Positions 9,014 to 19,322 of a stretch of 64,000 nucleotides of DNA are shown piece after piece. The notes beneath the pieces are model-generated. The model had not been told where the DNA came from, did no database searches, and worked only from the letters and a program-made list of their open reading frames with translations. A program made the position numbers and the translations under genes. The DNA lies in NCBI RefSeq assembly GCF_000372725.1, contig NW_005200951.1:76986-140985 (forward strand), in the 5' to 3' direction. The stretch comes from Emiliania huxleyi CCMP1516. Its lineage: Eukaryota > Haptophyta > Isochrysidales > Noelaerhabdaceae. Numbering within the stretch: the first letter of the stretch is position 1; each line of letters starts with the position of its first letter.

Positions 9014-10219
9014 TCAATCGACTTCCAGAACAGCAATGCCATGGAAGCACCGCGCCGTCCCCATCGGCGCCACCGCCTCCCAGGCATCCAACGCCGGGTC
9101 GTAACGCTCCACCAGGCGGAAGCAGCCGGCATCGTCGTCCTCGTCCTCGTCCACCTCCTCCTTCTCACCGCCAACAGCGAACAGCTTGCCGTCGAGTACC
9201 GCCATGCTGACAGAGCACCGCGCACTCGCCATCGGCGCCACTGCCACCCACGCGTTCGCTGCTGGATCGTACCGCTCGACCGAGCTGAGGTAGTCTGCTC
9301 CTTCCGAGTACCCGCCAGCAGCGTACAGCTTGCCGTCGAGCACCGCGACAGCATGAATGCATCGTGCCGTCGTCAACGGCGCCACCGCCTCCCACGCGTT
9401 CGTCGCAGGGTCGTACCGCTCCACCGAGCTGGTGGCGCCGCCACCGCCGTTGCTGTACCCGCCCACGGCATACAAACTGCCGTCCAGCACCGCCACGCCG
9501 CAGTTGTCTCGCTCCGACGCCATCGGCGCCACAGCCTCCCACACATCCACCGCCGGGTCGTACCGCTCGACCGAGCTGAGAGAGACGCCGACGCTTTGCC
9601 CGCCCACCGCGTACAGCTTGCCACCGAGCACCCCTACGCCGTGACCCTGCCGCGCCGTCGCCAATGGCGCCACAGCCTCCCACGCTTTCGTAGCCAAGTC
9701 GTACCGCTCCACCGAGCTGGAAGATCTGCGGTCGACCCCATCGCCGCCCACGTGGTACAATTTGCCATCGAGCATCGCCGAGCCGACAAATTTTCGTGCC
9801 GTCGGCATCGGCGCAACAGCCTCCACCTCCCACCCGTTCGCGGCCGGGTCGTACCGCTCCATCGAGTTGACAATCTCTTCGCCACCATTGTTGCCGCCAT
9901 TGTTAACGCCGCCAAACACGAGCAAGCGACGCAGCCTCTCGCGCCTCGCAAGCGTCTCCTTCCAGCCGCGGCGCCACGCGCGGCACGTCCCCTTGGCGGC
10001 GTGCTCCTTGGTCGGCAGCTGGGCGAGGATGTGCGGGGCGAGGTCCGGCGAGAGGAGGACCTCGGAGAGCACCCACTCGGGCTGATCCACGAGCCGTGCG
10101 GCGTGCTCCTCCGCCACGCGCAGCGCGGCGTCGCTCGCGCCCGCCTGCGCCTCGATGATGGCGCACAGCTGTTCTGGCGAGAGGCCCGCGACCCGGGCGC
10201 CCATGCGGTGCGCGGCCAT
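9014..10219 (-). CDS. F-box-like / kelch-repeat protein
   Basis: Single-exon 401-aa protein from ATG 10219. Residues 60-100 (LAPHILAQLPTKEHAAKGTC and RAWRRGW) look like a degenerate F-box. Six kelch repeats follow from about residue 95, each with a GGKLYAVGG-type strand, a SSVERYDPA linker and a W-E-A-V-A-P-M segment, enough for a beta-propeller. Known F-box/kelch proteins recruit substrates to SCF ubiquitin ligases; that role is inferred here. An acidic insertion (EEVDEDEDDD) sits in the last repeat. It lies divergent from the + strand gene at 10412 with a 190-bp gap. Confidence 0.88.
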   Translation of the reverse strand: MAAHRMGARVAGLSPEQLCAIIEAQAGASDAALRVAEEHAARLVDQPEWVLSEVLLSPDLAPHILAQLPTKEHAAKGTCRAWRRGWKETLARRERLRRLLVFGGVNNGGNNGGEEIVNSMERYDPAANGWEVEAVAPMPTARKFVGSAMLDGKLYHVGGDGVDRRSSSSVERYDLATKAWEAVAPLATARQGHGVGVLGGKLYAVGGQSVGVSLSSVERYDPAVDVWEAVAPMASERDNCGVAVLDGSLYAVGGYSNGGGGATSSVERYDPATNAWEAVAPLTTARCIHAVAVLDGKLYAAGGYSEGADYLSSVERYDPAANAWVAVAPMASARCSVSMAVLDGKLFAVGGEKEEVDEDEDDDAGCFRLVERYDPALDAWEAVAPMGTARCFHGIAVLEVD

Positions 10220-10411
10220 ATACGCACACGTATGTGTGTTTTACAAAGAGACGTTTGAAGCAAAAAGAAAAACCCCTGACGCAGTACACTACTCGTAACA
10301 CGGCCGGGCAAATCCCCGTTGTGGGATCCAGGCGCAGAGAATTTTACAAGCCACGACGACGGGCGCGTCCCGGGCGGCGTGGGCTGCATGGGGGCACGGT
10401 GAAGTCGATCG

Positions 10412-11527
10412 ATGGAGGCTGCTTCCACCCCTCATCGTGCGCGCGTCGCTGTGCTCTTCGGCTCGGAGCTGCGCGACCTCCACAAATTTGCCTCGCAGAA
10501 GTTCGTCTCGCCCCACGGCAAGCCGCTGTTCGCCGGCGTTCCGCACTTTGACATGTTCATCTCCTCCGACAACGCGTCGCTCAGATGCCTGCAGACACAG
10601 CGCGCCGCGGCCTGCTTGCGCTCGCCGGACGCCGCCAGCTCGTGTGGTGGCGCGCGGCTGCGATGGCGCGAACAAACACCCGATCCGCAGCTAGGCCTGG
10701 AGGGACTCCTCGGCTCCGGTCTGGCCGAGCACCGCAAGCAGTTGATCCAGTTCTGGCGGCTGCTGCAGGCGTATCGGGCAATGGAGGAGCACGAACGGCA
10801 CCGCGCTCTGCGGTACGCACAGGTCGTCAAGCTTCGCACCGACCTGCATCTGCCGGTCGCCATCGATCTCCTGCCAGCTTGGGAGCCGGCCGTCGCCTCC
10901 AACCGAGCCTTCTTCATGCGCTCGGATTGGATCTTCTGGGGCAGTCGTGACATCGCCGCCCGGGTGATAGAAGGGTTCTTCGAGACGGCGCGGCTGCTCA
11001 CGACCACTGGCGACCAGCGCTACTGGCCTCTCGACTACAGGTCGATGCTCGAGGCCGGCTCCGACGCGTGGGACGCCGGCAAATGGTCTTGGCTCCGCTA
11101 CCCGCGCCATCAGCCGGGAGTGCGACCGTTCGGGCTGACGCGGACGATCCTCTCCGACCGGCGGCAGTTCTTTGGCCACCTGCGCCGTCACGTCGATGCG
11201 CTGGAGCGGTGGGACCGCGGCTGCGCGCTCAACGCGACCGACGCCGAGTACGAGCGCAACGGGTGCCGCCACCTGGTGACACGCAAGCCCGAGTGGTTCC
11301 CGCGTGGCAAGTACCCGGAGCCGGAGAAGAGCTTCCTGTACCACGTGCTCTCGCAGCGGCTCATCCCCCGCAGCGCGCTCGACGTGCTCAACCACCGCCT
11401 CAACGCCTCCCACCTGCACGTGATCTCTCCTTTTGGTCCGCTGGGGCTGCTCCCGTCCACGAGGTCAAAGTCAGGCTCCTGCCCCGGGTCGGGCGAGAGC
11501 ACTAGCCAACCCATGGGCGCGAGCTGA
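10412..11527 (+). CDS. Hypothetical protein, possibly glycosyltransferase-like
   Basis: Single-exon 371-aa frame from ATG 10412. It has the look of algal nucleotide-sugar-transferase families: an N-terminal strand (VAVLFGSELRDL), then QFWRLLQAYRAMEEHE with YAQVVKLRTDLHLP, FMRSDWIFWGS and a C-terminal KSFLYHVLSQRLIP segment. No DxD motif of certainty was identified, and no signal peptide is evident. The last 30 residues are low complexity. Coding status is well supported by length and composition; the function is a guess. Confidence 0.6.
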   Translation: MEAASTPHRARVAVLFGSELRDLHKFASQKFVSPHGKPLFAGVPHFDMFISSDNASLRCLQTQRAAACLRSPDAASSCGGARLRWREQTPDPQLGLEGLLGSGLAEHRKQLIQFWRLLQAYRAMEEHERHRALRYAQVVKLRTDLHLPVAIDLLPAWEPAVASNRAFFMRSDWIFWGSRDIAARVIEGFFETARLLTTTGDQRYWPLDYRSMLEAGSDAWDAGKWSWLRYPRHQPGVRPFGLTRTILSDRRQFFGHLRRHVDALERWDRGCALNATDAEYERNGCRHLVTRKPEWFPRGKYPEPEKSFLYHVLSQRLIPRSALDVLNHRLNASHLHVISPFGPLGLLPSTRSKSGSCPGSGESTSQPMGAS

Positions 11528-11669
11528 TCTCGCTCCGACGGCCGAAGGATGGGCCTAAAATCATCATCCATCCGTGAAAGCCCCACATGCCACAAGCGGT
11601 CTCGGCTCTCGCCACAGCGAGAGAGCAGAAGGTGAGCAGTCAGGCGCGCTGCTGCGGGCACCGGATGCC

Positions 11670-12644
11670 ATGCGCGAGCAATCGTATCCGCCCGAGGTGC
11701 ACGCGTTGCTGCTCGGCAAGGCGCTGGAAGCACCGTCGCCCGACGCTGAAGGCCTGCAAGAATTTGAGAAGCGGCCTCCCGCGCTCGGCTTTACAGCATC
11801 GGACCTAATGGTTCTCGAGTGCTACGCTGCCAGTGATGCAATCACCGATGTCGAGCGTCGTCACGTCTTCCGAATTCTGCGTGCACAGATGCTTCGACAG
11901 CTCATATCGTGTCGGGGTTGCGGCAGCGTCCGTGAGCTAGTAGCAGTGCTTCGCGATGAGCTAAAGGCCGGTACCCCTGCCACAGTTCCGCGGTGGTACA
12001 GCTTCTCCACCACCACAATGGGCCCTCGCCGACTCGGCTACAAGAAATGCAGTAGCCGTGGCTGTTTGAATACGGAAGACCTGCAGCACAAGTTCTTGAG
12101 TTGCGCTGCTTGCAAAGTGCCGTACTACTGCAGCCCAGTCTGCCAGCGGCGAGACTGGAAGGCACGGCACAAACACGTATGTGCATCAGGGAGAGATCAG
12201 CGCGAGTATATGCAGAACGCGGGGGCACTGCTCCAAAGGCTCTCTGACATGAGCCTGACTGGGCAGGACGCCGTTTTCGGTCCAGGTGGAGCTATGATGG
12301 CCGTTTCTTCAGGCGACCGCTCGAATATTGCTGCTTCTTCATGCCAGGCCGCAGTCACAGCTGCAGACACAAACCCAGCGGTGATAGCGCGGCGCGCCTT
12401 TCTCAGGGCCGAGAAACAAAGGGCCAAAGTTGCCAACCCGCCGGAGCCAACTCCCCCCTCGCCGCCATCGGGAGACCCGCTCATTGATGCCGTGGTGCGC
12501 GTGCGCCAAAACTCGCAAAAGGAGCTCACAGCGGCGCAGCTGCACAGCCACCTCGTGCTAGAAATGGAGTGGCAAGACGTGTCCCTAGCAGCAGTGAAGA
12601 AGGCCAGTTCCAAGGCAGCCAAGCTGGCCGCTCGACCTCGGTGA
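11670..12644 (+). CDS. MYND zinc-finger protein
   Basis: Single-exon protein of about 324 aa; the first in-frame ATG is at 11670. A MYND finger lies mid-protein: CSSRGCLN, FLSCAACKVPYYCSPVCQ, RDWKARHKHVC, giving the C-x4-C ... C-x2-C ... Y-C-x3-C ... H-x3-C zinc ligands. MYND fingers bind Pro-rich peptides and occur in chromatin and signalling adaptors; the partner is unknown. The N-terminal half is helical without a known domain. The C-terminal region has a Pro-rich stretch (PPEPTPPSPPSG) and a basic helix. No SET domain is present, so this is not a SMYD methyltransferase. Confidence 0.85.
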   Translation: MREQSYPPEVHALLLGKALEAPSPDAEGLQEFEKRPPALGFTASDLMVLECYAASDAITDVERRHVFRILRAQMLRQLISCRGCGSVRELVAVLRDELKAGTPATVPRWYSFSTTTMGPRRLGYKKCSSRGCLNTEDLQHKFLSCAACKVPYYCSPVCQRRDWKARHKHVCASGRDQREYMQNAGALLQRLSDMSLTGQDAVFGPGGAMMAVSSGDRSNIAASSCQAAVTAADTNPAVIARRAFLRAEKQRAKVANPPEPTPPSPPSGDPLIDAVVRVRQNSQKELTAAQLHSHLVLEMEWQDVSLAAVKKASSKAAKLAARPR

Positions 12645-13084
12645 ACCCCATGGCCTCCTGCATGCTATGCCATGGCTCCGTCGAGTCCTTGTCCCCGTCA
12701 TCCGGCGAGCTCTTCTTCTGTTCTTCAGTCGGGCGGCGCTTCGAGTTTCTTTTTCTAGGGAAGTGCACTTTTCCGTATAAGGTGGTAGCTGGTAGTCCGG
12801 GTTCTGTGAAGAGGGTCGCTCGTCGAATGCGAGCCAGTTCGCTCGCGACGCCGACGCCGCCGCCGCCGCCGGAACGACCGCGTCGGCCGGTCGAGCGGCC
12901 GCCAGAAAAAGAATTACAAAACCAATCACTCCTCGTCTGGAAACAGTCACGTACGCCTTTCGCTTTTGGGGCGGCCATTCCCTCAAGAAACCCCGTCCCT
13001 TCGCGCCCCGCCATCTTCGCTGCAGATCCGCCCTGCAGCGCACCGCACCGACCCCCCCGTGTGCTGCTAAAGCCGCCGTGCCGC
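12645..13084. other. Convergent intergenic spacer
   Basis: Lies between the ends of the MYND gene (+) and the asparaginase gene (-), so it should hold both 3' UTRs. No gene-like frame was recognised. Confidence 0.5.
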
Positions 13085-16000
13085 CTAGCTGATGCGCCCG
13101 TCCTGCCGCAGCCGCCCGTGCTGCCGCAGCATGGTCGCCACAGCGCCGTGGCCGTCGTGCGGCGCCACGCCGCCATGGATCGGCTCGCCCGCGCCGGCCG
13201 CCGCCCTTGCGCCGCCCGCCGCCGCGTCGCTCGCCTCGTGCCATGGCGTGCGGCCCCACCTGTCGGTGGCCGCGGGGTTGGCGCCCGCCGACAGCAGCGT
13301 CGCCTAAGCTCGAGTCGTCTCGGTCATCTCGCGTCACCTCAGCTTGGCGCCCGCCGGCAGCAGCGCGTTCGCCGTCGCGCGCACGTCGCCGTCCACGGCT
13401 GCAACGTGCAGCGGCGTGGTGCCTGAGAGTGCAACGACATGACGCGAGATGGCGCGAGATGACACGAGATGACGCGAGATACTCCGAGGGTACGGTGCCG
13501 GAGTGGTCAGCAGCGGAGACGTCGGCGCGCGCGGCCACGTAGCACTCGAGCCCCGCGTAGTCGCGCGCCTTGATCAGAGCGCATGCCGACATCTCGCCGA
13601 GAACTGGCGGAGGTGTCGCAGAGAGAGACCACACAGCAACACGTCGGCTGCACCTCGCGCGATCTTCCCTGATCTCGGCTACACCTCGCGCGATCTCCCG
13701 TGATCTCGGCTTCACCTCGCGCGATCTCCCGTGATCTCGGCTGCATCTCGCCTTGACGAGGGCGCACAGAATACCGGCCAGCCTCAGCGGGCGGAGCCCC
13801 AGCCGCGCGCCCGCGGCGACGAGGAGGGCGACGGCCCGCCGGTGGCGGAACTTGCACGCGTCGGCGAGCGGCGTGTTGTCGTGCCTATACTCGTCGGCAG
13901 CTCGCTGGTGAGAGAAGACGGCTCGCCCGAGCACGCGTGTCGGCGAGGGGCGAGTCGGCGGTGCCTACCCTCGGCCAACCCGCCCCTGTGCGTCGCCGTT
14001 ACTTCATTCATCAGTGGCACCCGCCGCGCGTCGTCGTGCCGGTCGAGCGCCGAGAGCGGGATGCCGTGCTCGGGCTGCAGCAGGTAGGCGACGACGGCGT
14101 CTCGCCTGCTCATTGATCAGCCACGGAGGGCTGAACGAAGACTGCTCTCGGCTGCGGCAGCGAGGCGACGACTCTGTCTCGCACCCCTCTGAAGACGCGA
14201 GGTGCAGCGGCGTGCGGCCGTCGTAGTCGCGCGACGTGCGCAACACGGCGCCGTCCGCCACGAGGGCGAGCATCGCCTGCGGGACGTGTCTCGGACATGT
14301 CGTGGACGTGTCGCGGACGTGTCCCTCTGAAGCCATCTACCGAAGCCGAGCGTCGCCTGCATGTCGCCGTTGCCCGCCGCCGCGCACAGAAGCGTCGGCA
14401 CGAGCGCCCGCCGCAGCGCCGGCAGCCCAGAGTAGTCTGCAAGTCCACCTATTCCCAGATGTCTGTCTACGTGCTCACGCCGCACCATGCCGCAGCGCCA
14501 GCAGCCCGGAGCAGTCTGCGAGCGCACCGTCAAGGCTGTGCGGCGCACTCGCCTGCGGCAAGAGAGCCGCACAGCTCACGTACTCCCGCCCGCTCACGCT
14601 CCTCTGCCTCAGCAGCTCGGCAGCAACTTCGGCCCAATCTCGGCGCCATCTCGGCGCCATCTCGGCTGCCATCTCGGCTAGAGCTCGCCGCTCGAGAGAG
14701 CCCGTCCCGGAGCGCCTCCTTGCCGCCCTCGGCCAGCAGGCCATCGAGCGGTGACGTCTCTTGCAGCCGCGCCTGCTCACGGCTGGAGGTGTGGGGGCGG
14801 CCTCTTGCTCACTGGTTCCGGGGTCGGCGTGACGTCTCCGCCAGCCGCGCCTCGCCCTCTGCCAGGGAGGAGGGTGGCGGCGCGGCGGCGGACGGGTCCG
14901 CCTGCGCGACGCTCTCGAGGGAGGCCGCGGAGAAGACGCGGCGGAGGAAGCCGCCGTCGCTGAGGGAGAAGCGCTGCGCCTGCCGGTTGGTCACCTCGCC
15001 ACGCAGGTCCGTCCCCATCATCCTCCGCACCTTAGGATGAATGGATGAGCCAGGTTGGTTGACTCGCCACCTCGCCACGCAGGTCCGTCCCCATCATCCT
15101 CCGCACCTTAGGATGAATGGATGAGCCAGGTTGGTTGACTCGCCACCTCGCCACGCAAGTCCGTCCCCCGTCCCCCCTCCGCACCTCCTCGGGCGCGAGG
15201 CCGCACCTGGTGACCAATGAACTCGTCCTTCCACAGTCCGAGGAGGCCCGTCGCTACCTCTAGCTGGCGCACCCGAGCAGCCAGCCGAGCTTGACCAGCG
15301 CAGCCTCCGGAGTCATGTCGCCGCCCGCAACCACGCCCGCCGCGGCGAGCGACTGGCCGGTCGCATACGCGGGCTCGACCGAGCCGGCGCTGCACTGCGT
15401 CACCTGTCGGGGGAGACAGCCGAGATCTCGCCGAGAGATCGCCGAGGTGTAGCCGGCGTTGCACTGCGTCACGTTGACGATGACCAGGCCGCGGCTGCTC
15501 GCCTAGCGAAGGAACGTTCCGAAAAAGGCTCCGAGAAGGCTCCGAGGAGGCTCCGATCCACGGCTGGCGAGGGTGAGTCCGCGGCCGCTCGGCTACAGCA
15601 CATCGACTCATCTCTCGGCTGCACCTCGGCTGCACCTCGGCCGTATCTCGGCTATCTCTCGGCTATCTCTCGCCTCGCGCAGCGCGTCGAGAAAGTCGGC
15701 GTCTCGGTCGGGCGCCTAATTAGGAATAGCCGAGCTGTCGCCGAGATGTCGCCGAGATAGAGAGGAGGTCGGCGCGTCTCGGTCGGGTGCGTTGCCCGCG
15801 CCGAAGGTCTGGAGGATCGCGCCCTTGAGCGGCGGCTGCAGCGTGTTTCGCAGCGTGGTGAAGGGGCCGGGGAACACGCGGATGATGACCAGATTCGGGT
15901 CAAAGTCAGGCATCAGCCGGAAGCGACCCGGCGACGGGGGGCGCACCTACGGGGAGGTATGGGGAGGTATGGGGAGGTATGGGGAGATATGGGGAGATGT

Positions 16001-17889
16001 GGGGGGCGCACCAGGTCCCACCGCACAGAGCAAGAGATGCCTACTCGCTGATGTGAGCTGCTGGTGTCGCCGGCCAACTCTTGGCGGTCCCGCGGAGCAG
16101 GAGGTGCCCATCGTGGCGAGCGGGGGCAGGTTGGGCGAGCCGAAGGCCTTGAGCCCCGAGGCGTCGAGCTTGACGGCGCGGTTGCCTGATCAACGAGTGG
16201 CTCACAGTGAAGGAGGGGGGAGGAGTCATGCAGCCGAGCTTGACGGCGGCGGTGTTGCCGCGGTGCAGCGCATCCGCAAAGTAGAGCGTCACCTCGGGAG
16301 TCAGGGCTTCCTCATCGAAGGACTTCATCACTGCTCATTGGTGGTGACTCTCCAGTCGGACAGTCTCCCAGAGCGGGGGAAGTCGAAACCACGTATCTCA
16401 GCTACACCTCGGCTGCATCTCGGCTGCACCTCGGCTACACCTCGGCTGCACCTCGGCTGCACCTCGGCTACACCTCGGCTGTACCTCGGCTACACCTCGG
16501 CTACACCTCGGCTGCATCTCGGCTGCATCTCGGCTGCATCTCGGCTGTTTATCTCCGAGAGCGCCACCTCGGGTATGTCGAAGGTGCCCGCGATGAGGTT
16601 AGGGTTAGGGTTAGGGTTAGGGTTAGGGTTAGGGTTAGGGTTAGCCTCGGGTATGTCGAAGGTGCCCGCGATGAGCAGCGCGCCGAGGAAGTTGGAGATG
16701 CCTAAGAGCAAGAAGGATGTGGATGAGAATGCCAGTCCTTGAGAAACGCGCCGGGAGAGTACAGCGATGCCGTCCGAGCGCGGGCGGACGAGCGGGATCT
16801 GAGAGCCCGTCACCTGGACGAGAGTGTGGGGGGAGAGGAGCTAGGCAGGGCAGCCTGCTGCGGTGAGNNNNNNNNNNNNNNNNNNNNNNNNNNNNNNNNN
16901 NNNNNNNNNNNNNNNNNNNNNNNNNNNNNNNNNNNNNNNNNNNNNNNNNNNNNNNNNNNNNNNNNNNGGGGGGGGGGGGGGGGCGCGGCTTGGGGAGAGG
17001 AGCTTGGCGGCTCTTGCAACAGTGTGTGCGGGCGGCGAGAGCGCCCACGGAGGACATCGTGTCTGGCCGCCTCGGCTGCACCTCGTCTGCACCTCGTCTG
17101 CACCTCGTCTGCACCTCGTCTGCACCTCGTCTGCACCTCGGCTGCACCTCGGCTGCACCTCGGCTGCATCTCGGCTGCACCTCGGCTGCACCTCGGCTGC
17201 ATCTCAGCTGCACCTCGGCTGCACCTCGGCTGCATCTCAGCTGCACCTCGGCTGCATCTCGTCTGCACCTCGGCTGCACCTCGGCTCCACCTCGGCAACT
17301 CGGGGCTGCATCTCGGCTGCATCTCGGCTCCACCTCGGGGCTGCGTATCTCGGCTACATCTCGGGGCTGCATCTCGGCTGAATATCGGCTGCATCTCGGC
17401 TCCACCTCGGCTCCATCTCGTGGCTGCATCTCGGCTACATCTCGCCGCGCAAGTGAAGGCCATCGTGTCTGTGCCGTGCAGTACGACAAAGGCGTCCCAC
17501 GCGTCGTAGGCGGCGGCGATGTCGGAGGCGATGCGGACCCACTCCTTCTCTGTCATGTTGGACGAGTCGAGCAGCGGATCGTAGTCGACGATCCGGAAGA
17601 GCGTGCGCGTGCCAAACTCGCCGACTGGCGTCACGAGCATGTCGCCGCGCGACGCGGCGTCAACGGCGTCGAGGTGCGGCGCGAGGTCGAAGGCCGGGTC
17701 GTGGATCATCGGCACGGAGCGGCAGATCCCGCTGAGGAAGCCGGGAGGGCCGCACGCATACCCGTGAGCCGTGTCCTGCATGCCAATCGTTCCGCCGCAG
17801 TTGAGGACGAGCACGCGCCGCATGGGCATGCCGCCCGCCCGCGGCTTGGTCAGCGCCGTGGCTGCATTGGGCGAGGACGGAGCGGGCAT
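13085..17889 (-). CDS. L-asparaginase (ASPG type) with C-terminal ankyrin repeats, multi-exon
   Basis: Hydrolyses L-asparagine to aspartate and ammonia if active. From ATG 17889: VLVLNCGGTIGM (first catalytic Thr), HGTDTMAF (second Thr region), TGSQIPLVRPRSDG, ISNFLGALLIAGTFDIPE, VTLYFADALHRGN, RAVKLDASGLKAFGSPNLP, VIVN-VTQCSAG, YATGQSLAAAGVV, DMTPEAALVKLGWLLG, APEE-VRRMMGTDLRGEVT. This is the order of cytosolic asparaginases. Ankyrin-type exons follow (DYDGRTPLHLASSEG, TPLADACKFRHRRAVALLVA, TPLHVAAVDGDV, TDRWGRTPWHEASD), with the stop at 13085-13087, as in animal ASPG. Predicted introns: 16770-16702, 16567-16293, 16258-16186, 15472-15404 and 15184-15031, all with flanking exon copies. The exon joining HGTDTMAF to TGSQ was not found and may fall in the 16868-16967 gap. 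Confidence 0.8.
13440..13745. repeat. Intronic GATGACGCGAGAT / CTCGCGCGATCTCC repeats
   Basis: Two blocks, 13440-13485 (ACGAGATGACGCGAGAT units) and 13645-13745 (CACCTCGCGCGATCTCCC units), lie between ankyrin exons of the asparaginase gene and belong to introns. Confidence 0.7.
14992..15175. repeat. 76-bp tandem repeat (about 2.4 copies) across an exon-intron border
   Basis: Unit starts are at 14992, 15068 and 15144 (period 76). On the gene strand each copy repeats the end of one asparaginase exon and its border (GTGCGGAGG...GACGGAC). The conserved chain APEE-VRRMMGTDLRGEVT is restored by removing 15184-15031. Confidence 0.9.
16390..16555. repeat. Intronic CTCGGCTGCA(C/T) minisatellite
   Basis: About 14 units of CTCGGCT-A/G-C-A-C/T-C fill most of intron 16567-16293 of the asparaginase gene. 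Confidence 0.9.
16598..16644. repeat. Interstitial telomere-type repeat (TTAGGG)7
   Basis: Seven TTAGGG units plus a partial unit sit between two identical 31-bp copies (16567-16597 and 16645-16675) of the asparaginase exon end and first intron base. Confidence 0.98.
16868..16967. other. Assembly gap (100 N)
   Basis: A run of 100 N abuts a 16-base G tract. GGGGAGAGGAGCT occurs on both sides (about 16828 and 16990). It falls inside the asparaginase gene. Confidence 1.
17065..17450. repeat. Long intronic CTCGTCTGCA / CTCGGCTGCA array
   Basis: Roughly 30 units of 10-11 bp with the CTCGG or CTCGT core follow the first asparaginase exon. This is the largest member of the window-wide intronic repeat family. 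Confidence 0.9.
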
Positions 17890-17929
17890 CTGGCAAGCAG
17901 CCCGGTCGGTGCCGGCACCTCCGACTGAG

Positions 17930-19320
17930 AGCTAGCCAGGATTTCTTGTTCTCGTATTTGCTTGGGCGGCCCTAATGCCTGGGTAGGTAGGGTAGGTCTG
18001 GGCCCTCCCGTCGGGGGTTTCCCTCTCTTCAAGCTGAAATTTTCAGCAAAAAAAGAAATTTTGCGCGCAAATCACGAGGCCAACCCTCCCCAAATGGGTG
18101 ATCTGGTGCTTGTAGGGCTTGAGAGTGGCCTGCCATGTCACAAGAAGGACTGTGGTTGCAGGAGAGTACCACCAGCCATCACTCTAGTTGGTATAGTTAG
18201 CACCCCTCCTTCACCCATCGAGTGATTTCTTTTTTAGTTTCCCATAAGTAAGGTAGGTAGGTAGGTAGGTAGGTAGGGGGCACCGCAGGGGCCGGCCAGG
18301 TTTTTCAGAATTTCAGCATCAGGGCCTGCTCTGTCTGTAATTTCATCAGTTCCTTTCTTCCGTGTTTGGCCGCTCCGATCGACTCCAACTGAAAGCGAGG
18401 ACTTCTTGTTTCTCTAGTGTTATTCTTTTCTCGCATAAATATGTGCTGCGGCGGAATGCAAAACAAAAACAACTCTCTCGGAATGCCACGGGGGGAGAGA
18501 GATTTTTAGCAATATTTGTTCCACGGGGTGAGTCGTGCACGCGCGGCCGTGAGTGGTTTTTCCGTCACTACTTCTGGAGGGGGGCACCCTCGATATTAAC
18601 AGCGGCCACACTTCGCCAAACTCCGTGAGCGATGTTGCGGGCCAGCTCGCGTGCACCCGTGCTCGGCACGAAGAACTGAGGTCGAGCGGGGCTGTGACCT
18701 GCCTTTGAGAGAGTATGAGTACTTTAGAGCGGCCGCACTTTGCTCGCTACCCCCCCTGCACAACTAAGCTCATCCCTGCTGCTAGGGGGGGGGGCCTGAC
18801 CCCCCCAGCAGCAGAGCGCTCCTGCGGGGGGGGGGTCCCGACCCCCCCAGCAGCAGAGCGCTCCTGCTGGGGGGGGGGTCCCGACCCCCCCAGCAGCAGA
18901 GCGCACTGGACCCAGCTCTCCCGCCTCCTCGCCGCCGCCCCCCCCTCTCCGCCCTCAGTTCGTGTTTAAGCGGTACTCGTACGCTCGAGGCGGTTGTGTT
19001 CGCCGCGCCTTCGAGCCCAATACACCTTTGTCGTGTCGAGTGCTGGCAACGTTTACTCGGGACGCTTTCACACACCGGTACCGGTCACGGCGGCGGAAGA
19101 GTGGCGGCAGAGTGCTGACGGCCGGCACGCAGCATCGCACGATCGCAGCTGTGGAAGGGACGTCTGTCACGTGACGCCTGACCCCCGCCCCCCTGCATGT
19201 GCCGACGACGCGGATCGGCCCCTGCCTGGGAGCGATGCCACGCGCCACACCCACCCAGCGGCGGCACCCAGCTCACAGCGTACGTTCAAAGCTCGCCGGC
19301 GCGCAGACGGCCCATCCTCC
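17930..19320. other. Intergenic region with simple repeats, no gene seen
   Basis: Divergent from the asparaginase start. It holds a (TAGG)n run at 18246-18278 and a C/G-rich minisatellite at 18780-18905 (units with CCCCCAGCAGCAGAGCGC). Frames on both strands lack domain signals. It could contain an unrecognised promoter for the asparaginase gene. Confidence 0.55.
18780..18905. repeat. G/C-tract minisatellite
   Basis: Three units of about 50 bp, each with a GGGGGGG tract, GTCCCGACCCCCCC and AGCAGCAGAGCGC. The G tracts could form G-quadruplexes. Confidence 0.85.
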
Positions 19321-19322
19321 AT

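Noticed and set aside
10432-11733. Minus-strand ORFs antisense to the 10412 and MYND genes
   Set aside because: Third-position GC bias makes open antisense frames common here; none has motifs.
16598-16644. TTAGGG run as a chromosome end
   Set aside because: It is 47 bp, internal, flanked by identical exon copies, and genes continue on both sides.
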